A stretch of DNA of 64,000 nt, taken from contig NW_020167522.1 in assembly GCF_001641265.1 (NCBI RefSeq), positions 496,001-560,000 on the forward strand, written 5' to 3'. The translations under genes and the position numbers were made by a program. This document shows, one piece after another, positions 31,459-42,617 of the stretch (positions within the stretch are counted from its first letter, which is position 1; the number at the start of each line of letters is the position of its first letter). The notes below the pieces were generated by a model that was not told the origin of the DNA, did no database searches, and worked only from the letters and a program-made list of their open reading frames with translations. Origin of the DNA: Pseudogymnoascus destructans. Lineage: Eukaryota; Ascomycota; Leotiomycetes; Thelebolales; Thelebolaceae.

Positions 31459-32674
31459 TCATGGTACTGGAAGCCTCGGTGAGAACTGACTGCTGCCAGA
31501 GCTACCATACACTTGAGGTCTTCTCTTTTTCAACTGAGCTGTAAAAGCGGATGCTGGTAGAGTTAGGCGTAGCACGACTTTGTAGAGGGACTTGCTTACA
31601 TCTGATAGCTCGTCAAAAGACCTGGCTACCTGGATCTTGGCCAGGAAGTCAACAGCTTTGCAGTCAGCTGGCCATCGCTCCAAGTCATGGGCACCGCCAG
31701 CTCCATTCTCGTAGGCGCTCTTCTACATCAGCTTCATGGTAATACTCATTAGAGACACCATATCTAGCAAACTTCCCCAACCCGAAAGTGTCATTTCCCT
31801 GCAGCATTCCTGACCGGCTGATGGCTGTGTTAGATTGGGGACTTGGGGCAGGCAGCTAGCTCACCAATCTTTATATCTCCTTCTGTGCCTATGAGAATGC
31901 TAGAGCAGCTAAGAGAGCCATGCTCGAGCTGGCACAAGGCGAGATACTTGAGCCCTTTGACAACCTGTACTAGTCAGCAAGTCGACCCATCATAGTTGTA
32001 GGATGCACCTAGGCCAGTGCCGCCGCCAGTTCAAGCTCAGTAGGGTAGGGAGGCGAGTACACGATATTGTCAAGCATGACAGGAAGGTGCTGAAAGGCGG
32101 CATAGTGAGAGCCTTCAAAGTTAAAGCACTCAACCATGTTGTCGAAGTTCTGGTGCCGCACTCTCTGTAACATGCGCACGCTCTGGGCGGCGTTAGGTCC
32201 CTCAAGGCACTTCACCATGAGAAGATCGTTCGGGGAAGATAGATCAGCTACGATGGGAACATATCCGCCGAGGTTCACTTCGAACTTCTCACAGAAGCGG
32301 GCCCATGGCGATTCGAACTGGACTGTGCGATCGAGCATGCTGGCACATCTCTGGGCAGCTTTCACGACCTGTAGCTCCCTGAGACCAGACTTAGTGGCTG
32401 TCTCACAGCTATCCAGAGAAGCTTTTATATTGCGGCGTTGCTCAGGCTCGCGGTTCTGCGAGGCTATAATCTTTCTCTTCTTCAAGATCAGTGAAGCAAA
32501 GCCAGGAGGGACGCTCTCTTCTGGCGTGTCGACTTGTTCGTTGGTGTTGAGGTCTGGCCCATTGCCAAACATGATCCTCGTCATACGATTGTCCTTGATG
32601 GAAACATTGTGCTCAACATCGTCGGCAGCAGTTGAAGCAGACTGTTCTCGGTCCATGGCAGAGAGAGACTCCAT
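31459..32674 (-). pseudogene. Protein-kinase-like gene, head-to-head with the DUF3723 gene
   Basis: The ATG at 32674 opens a 221-codon exon. Its second half resembles the N-lobe of a degenerate kinase (FEVNLGGYVPIVADLSSP, LLMVKCLEG, RMLQRVRHQNFDNMVECFNF). The frame meets TAG at 32011-32009 exactly at a GTGCAT donor; the next exon continues VVKGLKYLALCQLEHGSL SCSSILIGTEGDIKI, so a Gln codon CAG was probably changed to TAG. A second intron (GTGAGC...CGGTCAG) leads to GNDTFGLGKFARYG and, after a frameshift, DLERWPADCKAVDFLAKIQVA to 31459. The usual HRD and DFG motifs are not evident, so it was likely a pseudokinase-type protein of the kind often found next to DUF3723 genes. Now inactive. Confidence 0.55.
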
Positions 32675-32839
32675 TATTCATAGTCCGATTTAACTAAAGG
32701 CAGCTGTGACTGGTGTGCAGCAGGTAGGCAATCGGGGTATTTATGTCAAAAAGAACAAAGGACCTGGAACGTGTTACAGTCGGAAAGAAGTGACCACTAG
32801 CAGCAAATGGAGGGTGTACCTATTTAGGAGCCCAGAATA

Positions 32840-32871
32840 GTACTTATACCATCGGGCAATGGTATAAGTAC
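32840..32871. promoter_or_regulatory. Palindromic bidirectional TATA element
   Basis: GTACTTATACCAT at 32840-32852 and its exact inverted copy ATGGTATAAGTAC at 32859-32871, separated by CGGGCA. Each arm has a TATAAG-type box, one for each direction. It lies between the divergent starts at 32674 and 32952. Confidence 0.7.
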
Positions 32872-32951
32872 CACACGACCCAGGGCACATTTATTCCTAC
32901 AATCCTCCTCCCTCCAGCCTCCATTCTAGTCCACTGCCTTCAGCCATCAAT

Positions 32952-35460
32952 ATGCAGCAGTCTCGAGCCCAAAACGAGGACTCCATGCTCGAGGAACAGC
33001 GGCGACTGAAGTACAAGGGTACTGCTCGCATCTGTCTCGACGTGCTCTTTTTCCGCCAAGATCAGCCACGTGAATACAGCAAGAGACAAGCGGACTTCCT
33101 GGTGGATTGTTTTCAGAAGGAAGGATGTCATCGAGTGCCTTTCTGCAATTACGTCCCTGCGATCATCAACCAGGAAAACCTTGATGCCGCATTGGAGCGG
33201 TTGGGGAGGACGGCAGACGACTTGCTGACTAATGATGAGGTGCCTGACTATCCCCTGCTAGAATTCCCGACCGGCTTCCATCTTGAGTGTCTCCACGGCC
33301 GGCACAGGATCGAAGCTGGGCGTGAATTTCTCCATCCTGGGGAGGATTGGTGGACAGTTTATCTGTACCTCGCAGGTAAGATCGAGGCCTTTTCACATAT
33401 GGGTCGTGCTAACGTGTGACTACCTAGACCTGAACGTCGACCTAAAGACATGCCTCGTTGAAGAATACGCCAACGAGGAGAAGCCCTCCGATGGCGAGAT
33501 TTACTACAAGATGCGACGCTACCATTTCCAGCGGAATTTCAGCTTTGAAATGCGGTGGAAGGCGCTCCTGTGAGGCAAGCGGAAGGAGTACCTGCTGACG
33601 CTCACCCGTAATGAAGCACTGACGGCAGCATTCGATGACTTGCTGGACATCCCAGGTCTCTGGGGCGGGATAAAGATGACTATGCTGCACAAAGTCATGG
33701 CTCTGAAGTGTGATACGGTAGGCAGAGGGCTGGCATGGATGATTGATTTTGGCTGATTTCTCGCGATACAGGAACTTTTACACTACCTCCGCCGCATCAA
33801 GCAGGTCTGGTCCGATCTTGTATGTGGCAATAAGGCTGCTATGGGGAAGATTGATCAAGCGACAGTGAAGGCTTTAGAGCTGAAGGCACCACGAGTGTCG
33901 ACAGCGGACGCGGAGTTCCTCCGCATTCGAGTGCGCGGGGGGGAGGTTTTCAGCGCTTTTGACGACAGCGAGCGCGACAATATCTGGAGCCGCCTAAAGT
34001 GTGTTGAGGGCCTAATTCCATCTCTCGCGACCTTCTTCAAAGACATCGGGTACTTGGAGCACCTCACCAACTGCGCCAAGCAGCTAATGGGCGACAATGT
34101 CCAGATCTCTCATGCCTTCAAGCAACTATTCTCCCCTGTTAATCAAGAGGACGGCCGCGTTCAGATCATGGATGGCCAGGCTAAGATTCAGGTCGCCGAG
34201 AATGCGTTTGTGTACGAGCAGGGGACACGCGGAGACCAAGTCGATCTCAGGTACCAGCAGATCATTGCGTATGCCATGCGGCACTTCGCGGATATGCCAA
34301 AGGAACCAGTGAAGGAGGGCCGCATGATGCAGCCTGCAGCGATGGCCGTCCTCCGCCGCTTTGCTGACTTGGCAGACCAGCTGGGGTTTACCAGTACCAG
34401 GATAAAGCATTTACAGCAGTATCCAGCTGCACGTGCCGAGCAAACCCCACCATCGGACATCCTCCCCTCGTTACGTCAGGATCCAGAGTAGGGATAGCAC
34501 ATAGATGCGGCACCCCACTCAGGCCGAAATTCAACGAGGACCGGAAATTTTGGTTTATCAATCACCTCCATGATGAGAGTGACCAGCAAGGCAAAGGCAT
34601 CACGAACTTCTTCGTCCGAAAACAAGTTTATCTCGCCTTCTTTGGCTGGCCAACCTGGCGGCCTACTGGCCAGGGTGGTAGCCATGGCAGCTCTCCATCT
34701 CTCTCTCCTGTTTTAGACTCCGAAGATTTACCTCGAGGTCCAAGCGCTGATGCTCAGCAGCACACGGTTGGGTCCCGAACGGACCGGCCATCTAGTGCGC
34801 TAGAACCTGCGGAAGATGACGGGGGCCTTTTTGTCCCAGAAGCTGGTCCAAGCCAAACCCATGCGGAAGGAATGGGTGGTGGTGGACAGCCAGCCTATGA
34901 ACAGCTCAACGCCAGCCGAGAATGAAAGGTGGAAGCGGAAGCTTCTGGAACATAAAAAGCAAAGGGAAGCGTGGCTGGAGAGGGAGAGGCTGGAGAAGAA
35001 GAGGCTGGAGAAGGAGAGGCTGGAGAGGGAGAGGCTGGATATGGAGAGGTTGGTGAGAGAGCGACTGGAGAGAGAGATAGACATAAACCTTGTCAGATGG
35101 GAGGACGATACTTGGAAATACCTAACACCACTTGCAGTCGATGCAGAGGATCCGTCTAACATCGAACGGTTGGTTAACGATTACATGACAAGAGGAATCA
35201 GGGCTTTCAACACATATCTGCGAATGATGAGCCCCGCGGAATGCTTTCAGGTAGTCATCAATAATAGGACACACACAATCCTCCTAATCGCAGAACACGA
35301 GCTTGCTATTGATGATAGGATGCATGAATCTGCAAAGAATCTCCATGCGGAGGCAACGAAGAGAGTCATTGGTTTGAAACGCAAGGCCACCGAAGATCTG
35401 TCTCACACTTACCACGCATGGAAGATGGTTGTCTGCACCGATTGGAATGAGCTACCGTAA
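32952..35460 (+). pseudogene. DUF3723 family gene (Starship-associated), broken
   Basis: Exons 32952-33375, 33428-33717 and 33772 onward join in frame over two introns. The conserved N-terminal half is clear: YKGTARICLDVLFFRQDQPR, HRVPFCNYVPAIIN, GFHLECLHGRHRIEAGREF and NVDLKTCLVEEYANEEKPSD. After it comes VRGGEVFSAFDDSERDNIW and LRYQQIIAYAMRHFADMP. A TGA at 33571-33573 interrupts it (Arg expected in LL-R-GKRKEY). Near 34470 a one-base shift moves the frame; the shifted frame reads RKFWFINHLHDESDQQGKG and ITNFFVRKQVYLAFFG. A second shift near 34900 leads to the 3' segment with a Glu/Arg/Leu coiled coil and NTYLRMMSPAECFQVV to 35460. Function of DUF3723 is unknown, but the genes are frequent Starship cargo. 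Assignment is from recognisable conserved blocks. Confidence 0.72.
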
Positions 35461-37419
35461 AATGTCAGAAGTTCCATTTCCTTTGAGAGTCACGTGGGTG
35501 CATAGTAAAAATGGCAACGGTATCATGACATTGCAGAGTAATTTGCAACCAGGATTGCTGGGGCATCTAGAGAGTAATATAGCTAGAGAGTGACATTAAG
35601 TATAAGAGAGCCATAATTTCCTACGTGACTGCTACAAGTAAGGAAACTTTCTCGAAAATGCAGGTGAGGGTTCATTTGGCACTAAATTAACTTATTTCAA
35701 GCGGATCCGAGGGGCTTTTCTTTCCGGCTTGTAATTAGTAGGAGAGCACAGGTACAAGGGGAGATTTAGTGATAGCAAGGCAGTTGGCACTACCGCCTAA
35801 GAGCGGAGCTTGGGGTGGGCACGGCGTGACGACAGGCGGCAAAGAGGCAGTTAAGAGGGGATCGAGAAATTCTTGTGCTTATGGCTAAGCGCACCTTCTA
35901 CCTTACTGACAAACGCGTGAATATGGGCTATGAGTGCTTTGTTGATACCTATGGATTTGAAGTGAACATGGGCAGGGGTCACAGTTCATGAGACACCATA
36001 TTTAAAGGATGCGATCAATGCACAGGCTCTACGGGTAGCGGATTCTGTGAAAGCACTTTCAACAACATGAGGGGAATATGTAGTTTCTCTGGTATGACTG
36101 CTTTGATAATCTAATGAGGACTGGGACAGCAGTAGTTCTTGTCGGGCCAGTGAAGACATGGCAAGGGAGAAAGTAGCAATGAAGAGAGAGATGGGGGTGC
36201 GGTAAAAGGGCCTTCATAAGAGGACGTAATTGTCTTAGGGATAGAGGACTATAGAAGGTGATACTGTAGAACAATATGACTCACACTGCAACTTACCCTA
36301 CGTTCGCGCATTGTGACCTTTTTGCTTGAAGGGGTTGAGACTTACCCTTGTTTTTATTTCTCAGGACTGAATTCTCCCCACCTGGTCTGGATCTTCTGGA
36401 TTGCGTTTCCGTCAATGTGTCGCGTCAGCATCATGTGGCAACATATTTATAGGGAATGGAAACGAATTCATCTTGCCACTATTTAGTAAATACCATTAAA
36501 GTTAGGAGTGAACCTACAGTTTCTTTCTTACATGGTATGGTGGAAAGCATGGGTTGCCAGGAGATATGTAAGTATAATAGTGCCCTTTCTGATAGATAAT
36601 CAAAGCAACATCCGCGCCATACAATTCCCCATACTCATATACCTTGTTGGTCAAAGTGCTTCTCCTTCTAGATGTATTCTGGCTTTGGCGTTTCCATACG
36701 TTGCGCACGTTGGGACAGAGTACATTGGACATGGCGCTGAGAGGCTTATGTCTCAAGTAATTTGAAGGGTTGTAGCTAGATCAGGGTAGCTGTAGGGGTG
36801 TCGCTGGCATTTTATAGAGATCTATTTAGCCCAGAACGGTAATTCTGCTGTCCCAAGCTTGGTTTCCACCTCCGGTGGGCCATGCTGAGGGTCCGCGCAT
36901 CCTGACCCGCCCAATATAATATAGTGCCAGGTACACCTCGATGGACCCTCCCTCGCACCATCCGATGTTCCTAAACAACCCCCACCACTTAATGACCCCT
37001 CACCACCCGATGGTCCTAATCATCTTTTACCTGATAGTATCGATGAACCCTCACCAGCATACACTGAGTATCCTTGAAATCAACTCTGTCTTTGATTGCA
37101 GCTGCATTCTCCGTTGTATAATCTGATCAACTCCGGTATTACCTGTCCGTGTAAGGACACAGGGCACCCAGCTCACAGTAATAGCATATGAGAGTGCGAG
37201 TCGGAGGCTAAACGGATGCTATCCTATAGGTCTACTACGAAGGATACAAAAAAGATGATGGGGAACCCCGTCAGTCGATTTTCTCAAGTATCCGAAACCC
37301 ATCCGACTCAGTTCCAACTCGGTTAGGCCACCCAAATGATCACACGTGACCCCGCGGCTACCCGGAGTCTACTCCCTAGAATGAGAGACGAGAAGGCATC
37401 CTTACAGTCCGAGTCTGTC
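35461..37419. other. Intergenic, no gene supported
   Basis: AT-rich DNA with short frames on both strands. At 36940-37060 CCC-ACCA-rich phrases (CACCATCCGATG, CACCACCCGATGG) recur irregularly. Nothing else stands out. Confidence 0.5.
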
Positions 37420-38457
37420 TTAACCGCTCCATTCTTCACGGCTTGGACCAGCGACATCCTTTTCATCGACGGCATCTTCTTTGAATTTCCCTTCCTCATA
37501 ATCACAAATTAGAAGCTTAGCAAAGTCCTCAATCGTCGTGATCTTATTCTCGATTTTGTTGCGGTCATACCATCCCTGATGCAAATGTATTTTTGCAGCA
37601 GTTTTGCACATGCTTTGTAGCTTTTGCAACTCTGTAATCATATCATTTGGCATGCCCTTTTTAAACCCAACTCCGCGTATTGACTGGTCCAGCTTATTGA
37701 AAGAGGTATAAGGCTCCTTATCAAAGGGTTCTGATACGTGTCAATTATTCACAGCGGAGATATGATGCTTCCAGATAGGGACTTCTTTTGTCACTTTATG
37801 GAGCACCTTTCCAATTAGTATCTGGCAAAGTATTTGCAGGTTTCATTGTCTTACCTCTAACGCGAGCTTCTCCTCAAGTTTCGTGTTTTCGACATCTTTC
37901 ATCACCTCTTTTAATTTCTCCTTCAGTTCTTCTACTATCCAATAATTATCTCCAATGTCCAGGCTGTCAACACTGATCGTACCACTTAATCCGTCATCAA
38001 TAGTGTCATTTTGAACTTTGGAAGTGGTAGTTTCGCCTATACAGACAATAGAGGTCGTATTTTTATCTTCTATTCTCGTGTCGAAGTCTTTCACTAAGGT
38101 AGCTGAGGACAATCTGGCAGCAACGTCTGGGTTGTTTTCAAGCTCTGACCCAACCGCATCGCAAAGAGTCTATTTGGTGTTAGAAAGTAGAACATAACTA
38201 TCTTGAAGTCAATATACTTGTGGCGTCAGGTTCTCTGTCTTGTTTTTTTTGCTCCGTGTACCTCCGTTCATATCATCATCACTCTTTCGTTTCTGAAGTT
38301 TCATTGGGGCCATTTCAAAAGATATGGGCGAGAGGTTTGACGTATCAGAGCCGCCCAGCAGTGACCTTTGAACGGTGGTAGTGGTGGGCAGGGCAGAATC
38401 TCGCAACAAAATTGAAGGAACAGAGCCCTTCCCGGGAGGGTTTTGTGAAAAACTCAT
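37420..38457 (-). pseudogene. Unrecognised gene, three exons, one TGA
   Basis: On the minus strand the ATG at 38457 begins MSFSQNPPGKGSVPSILLRD. Exon 1 (38457-38218) has a basic stretch (KLQKRKSDDDMNGGTRSKKN) like a nuclear localisation signal. Exon 2 (38169-37855) encodes an acidic region and a coiled coil (EELKEKLKEVMKDVENTK). Exon 3 (37806-37420) runs through TGA at 37743-37741 and continues in the same frame, EPFDKEPYTSFNKLDQSIRG to a stop at 37420. Both 48-nt introns have good GTATAT/GTAAGA donors and keep the frame. If the TGA was CGA the protein had 312 residues. No domain is recognised. Because both splice joins fit, this was a real gene until recently; alternatively it ends at the TGA. 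Confidence 0.55.
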
Positions 38458-39445
38458 TCCGAATATTATCACGTGTGTTGAAAAACTACCTCAGCATTAG
38501 AGACAGGTGAATTAGACAGGAAGAGGGGCAGGTCGGCTGCTTTATATGTAATAAGTCAGATGAGCATGCCATCGTTCATATGTTCAGATGCTGACAAAAC
38601 CGATTCATCATGCAGCAGCGGGATGCAGGCGGTAAATGTAGTGGAGGGAAGGGTATTGCGAGTAATGACCAGGTTTTGGCGTGGGCGGGCAGTCCTTTGC
38701 CTCCAGAGTGTGATTTCAAGGCAGTGATTGCGCCTAGGTCGAGCTAGGATGGATGGAATATTTTGCCACTGCTGATATATGTGGCGGCGTCCATTTCCGA
38801 GACAGAGGGAATTCCTCACCGATGCTATGGGGGGCCCCACCAGCTCCGTTATTGACATATATGGCGGGTAGAGGCAACATAAGTGAATAGATGTACAATG
38901 GGAGTGGAGATCATTTGGATTTGCTGGTAAAGCGGCCTATAAACAAACGGCCAAAACTACGATATATAAAAAATCTAATCCGTTCGCCCCTTCCCATCCA
39001 GAAAAACCATCGTGCATCCCTCCCATCACTCCTGTCCATCATCAAAAAGAAGTGAAGAAACTACCGACTCCCCGTTTATTCGTGTTGCTGCAGGTATATC
39101 GAATCGAAACTCGGGAGATGGAGCTGCCCCGTAACAAGCGTACATCCCCCCAACTCAACTCGATTATACTCCACTATCTTCCACCATTCAATCAACAGTA
39201 ATTATCTGCATATGAACCGTAAAGACCCAGACCTTGTGAAAAACATTCATTCTGACAAAGACTGTTGATACACTTCAAAAAATTTCAGCGGTTCTTCTGC
39301 GGTTGCCGACAGTCACCTTGGCGTCCTCGAATCGTGCAGGGTCCCAACCTCGTTTCATCCTGAATTTTAAACCCACAATATATAATTGCCATCATTCTGA
39401 ATGCTATATCAACGTCGAGACAAGTTACCGCATGTTCCAAGATGC
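38458..39445. other. Intergenic, no gene supported
   Basis: Frames at 38556-38858 (minus) and 39303-39518 (plus) lack splice support or domains. No repeats noticed. Confidence 0.45.
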
Positions 39446-40127
39446 CTATGCACGCCTCGATACTAAGATATTAGATATATTTAAAGATAAATATAGATGG
39501 GTATATGCGTGCTGTTGAGCGCCCTCGTTAATGAACCAGACCCGCAACAAAGGACGGGCAAAATCAGACTCCTGTATGCACGCATTGCAGAACAACCATG
39601 TTTGATTAATGAGATAATTTGTGACGTCCTCATCAGTGTCCAGTTGAATTGTAAGACCTGGCAAGGCCCTCATGACCTCAAATGTATAGTTCTGAGCACG
39701 GCCTAAAGGCTCGATTATCTCTTCAACTTTTTGCTTTAAGATAGGTTAGTATATGAAATCTAATCGGGGTTGATTGATTTACCTTGAGCTTGTCAAAGCT
39801 TGAATTGAATCCAGCAACGTCCAGATATTTATCCTTCACGCTATACATTTCTGCCATTCCTTGTTCTACTTGGCAGTTTCGATTCTGGCCAACAGCAAAC
39901 CGGTGCAGGCCCCATTTTGCAGTATTGTGATTGAACGCTTGCCTTGCAGTTAAAAGAATAACGCATTCAGAAAAAGATAGGCTCTGCGTCGCCTGCTGGA
40001 ATATAGGGTTTAATTTTTCCATTAATGGTTGAGCAATTTCTCTCGAACACCCCAGCAGGATATCGGGCTTGAAAAATGGAATAAATATATCAACAATGGC
40101 TAGAAAAGCTTGCTCTTGATACGACAT
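39446..40127 (-). CDS. Unrecognised two-exon gene next to hAT-C (210 aa)
   Basis: Exon 1 (40127-39783) and exon 2 (39733-39446) join in frame over a 49-nt intron (GTAAAT...ACTAAC...TTAAAG). The product starts MSYQEQAFLAIVDIFIPFFK and is mostly alpha-helical. It contains QPLMEKLNPIFQQATQSL, a helical KQKVEEIIEPLGRAQNYTF segment and NQTWLFCNACIQESDF. There is no signal peptide, and the hydrophobic start is too polar to be a clear membrane anchor. I know no family. Its start lies only 46 bp from the left end of hAT-C (40173), so the insertion may have removed upstream exons or the promoter. The frame on the minus strand upstream of the ATG does not continue. Confidence 0.5.
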
Positions 40128-40421
40128 CGGCTTGATTTCCTAGTAGATCACGGATTAGAACATGGGCTTCCGCAGTGTTGCCAGTAGTATATTGGTTCTT
40201 GGCAGTATATTGTGATATATATCGCAATATGATATGGCCTTCCTTCATTCCTTGGCAATATGATATGCCCCATATTATATTGCCAATATAAACAATATAA
40301 ACAATATCGCTTATTATAATACACGTGATGATAATGATGTTAAATATAGCTATGAACCTAGTAGATAAGTGCCGTTGAAAACTCTGCACGCGTAGTACTA
40401 TTACTATTATATAGTAGTACT

Positions 40422-42561
40422 ATGGCTTCAACAAATGCAGATTCTAGTCCAAGACAATGCCGATGTGTTCCAGTTACAGTCCTCACAACTAGATCTTGAT
40501 AGTACTATAGTACCTTCAATTTCATCAACAACCCAACGAGTACGAACCTCATGGGTTTGGCAACACAATAAGAGCCCTTCATTAATAGAGGATGCTAACA
40601 AGTGCATTTGGCAATGCTTATATTGTACTAAACAATACAAAGGGTCGGGTGGTACAGCTGCTCCAGCAAAGCACTTGACAGATTTACACCAAGTGACAGA
40701 TACTTCAAAGGAGTTACGACTTAAGAACATGCAGATGAGTATTTCAAGCGCCTTCTCAAGTGGAATAAGTAACCCATATAAACGGCGACGAGATACTGAC
40801 TTTGGTGCTCCAACGTTTGAGCAGCTACTTGTCCGACTTATTGCTAGATGCTCATTATCATTCACAATTGTCCAACGCCCTGAATTCCAAGACTTAATAC
40901 ATTTTTTAAATGTTAATAGTGAAGATTCTTTACCTCGAAGCCATAGTACTATACGAGAATGGGTAGTTCAAAGATACAAGCAAGAGAGGGTCAAGATTCA
41001 GCAAGCTTTGCAGTCATCTCAGTCGAAGATCCATCTTACCGTTGACTTATGGACATCTCCAAACACAAAGGCATTAATGGGTCTAATTGCACACTACATT
41101 GGGGAGAATGAAGGGCTTCGACAGTCGGTACTATCGCTACGAGAGCTAGAAGGACAGCATACAGGTGACAATCAAGCCCAATTAATATATACTGTACTTG
41201 AAGAGTATGGTATATTATCAAAAGTCTTATCATCATAGTAGCATCAAATAATGATACTATGATGATAAGCCTTTCAAATCGTTAGCCCTATTACCAAAAA
41301 TGATAGTACTATAAAATTCTAACTTCTACTATATAGTACTATCAATCCAAGGTGTTAAATATGATGCTCAACACTACCGACTTCGTTGCAATGGCCATAT
41401 CATCAACCTAGCAGCACAAGCATTCTTATTTCCATACGGGGATGCTCTTTCTGTGGATAACAACTCTCAAGAAGCATCACAAGTACAGGTTGAAACATGG
41501 AGGAATGCAGGCCCGCTAGGGAAGCTACATAATATTGTAGTGTATATTCAACATTCTCCCCAACACCAGGCAACATTTGAGAAGTATAGTGATGGTAAAA
41601 GGCTTGCTCAGGATAACAAGACTCGATGGAACTCATGGTACTTGATGCTTCATAATGCTCTTGATGACAATATGAAGAAAGCTATCAATGGATACTGTCA
41701 CAAGGAGTACTACAACCTAAGCCAAGACGAAGACAGAGAGTGATTGGATAATACTATCACACATCCATGACTGCCTCCAGTTCTTTCATGAAGCGACGTT
41801 AGCTACAGAAGGCTGAGAAGCTACACTAGAACGGGTATTATTATCTATGAAATTCCTTCTCGAGCAATTAGAGAAAGGCAAACAACAATTTCAAGACGAT
41901 ATAATACTTAGCCCATGTTTCAACTCAGCTTGGAAGGTTATAGACAAGTATTATGCACTAACTGAGCGGTATGTAATAGTACTATCTATAGTACTATCTA
42001 TAGTACTATCAATAGTCTATAGTACTAACACTTTATAGGTCTTCTGCGTATATTGCTGCTGGAATACTCATTCCAAGTCAAAAATAGAAGTATTGCGAAG
42101 AGAATTGGCCTATTAACTGGGTAACACCAGCAAAGATAGCTGTTCAATCACTATGGGATGAGCATTACAAGCCAACAATTGAACCATCAATTATAGCTGC
42201 AATTCAACCTCAAAATAAGAAGAGCACATTTGAGGAGTGGGCTACACAAAAACGCCGTCAACCAGCTATTCAAGATGAGTATTTGAAATATAGCCAAGCT
42301 CCAGTTACCCCTGAATGTGATGCTCAGGGTTGGTGGATGGAAGGTGCTCAGCGGATAGCATATCCAAACCTCCAAAAGATGGCTCTTGATATCTTATCAA
42401 TACCTGCAATGAGTGCTGAGCCTGAACGTTTATTCTCAGGGGCAAAGATCACAATTACAGATCGAAGGAACCGACTAGAGGTTGATACTATTGAGTATTT
42501 AGAGTGTTTAAAGTCATGGCTAAATCTTTCGACTAATTCTTGGATTGATGATGATGAGTAG
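40422..42561 (+). pseudogene. hAT-C transposase, degenerate
   Basis: From about 40422 there is a leader (MASTNADSSP) that is one base out of frame with the rest. Next come a BED finger (CIWQCLYCTKQYKG...KHLTDLH), the first catalytic block (KIHLTVDLWTSPN) and, after damage near 41230, ASNNDTM. An intron of about 80 nt contains two TAGTACTA motifs. Then RLRCNGHIINLAAQAFLF, KTRWNSWYLML and, past several stops near 41743-41850, FNSAWKVIDKYYALTER. The intron 41969-42038 has four TAGTACTA copies, three of them at 12-bp steps. The last exon carries the dimerisation domain (YPNLQKMALDILSIPAMSAE PERLFSGAK). At least four stops or shifts make it inactive. It defined and moved hAT-C. Confidence 0.8.
41969..42038 (+). 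other. Transposase intron packed with TAGTACTA
   Basis: A GTATGT...ACTAAC...TTATAG intron with TAGTACTA at 41977, 41989, 42001 and 42020. The last copy overlaps the branch-point ACTAAC. Confidence 0.8.
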
Positions 42562-42617
42562 TACTATTACTATTTCATTCTATATTAATGCTATTAGTTT
42601 CTAAATTATTATATATA

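Noticed and set aside
32012..32674. Active protein kinase
   Set aside because: No HRD or DFG motif and three lesions; only N-lobe-like similarity remains.
35700..36760. Small frames at 36059-36274 and 36508-36765
   Set aside because: Overlapping frames on both strands, no codon-use or splice support.
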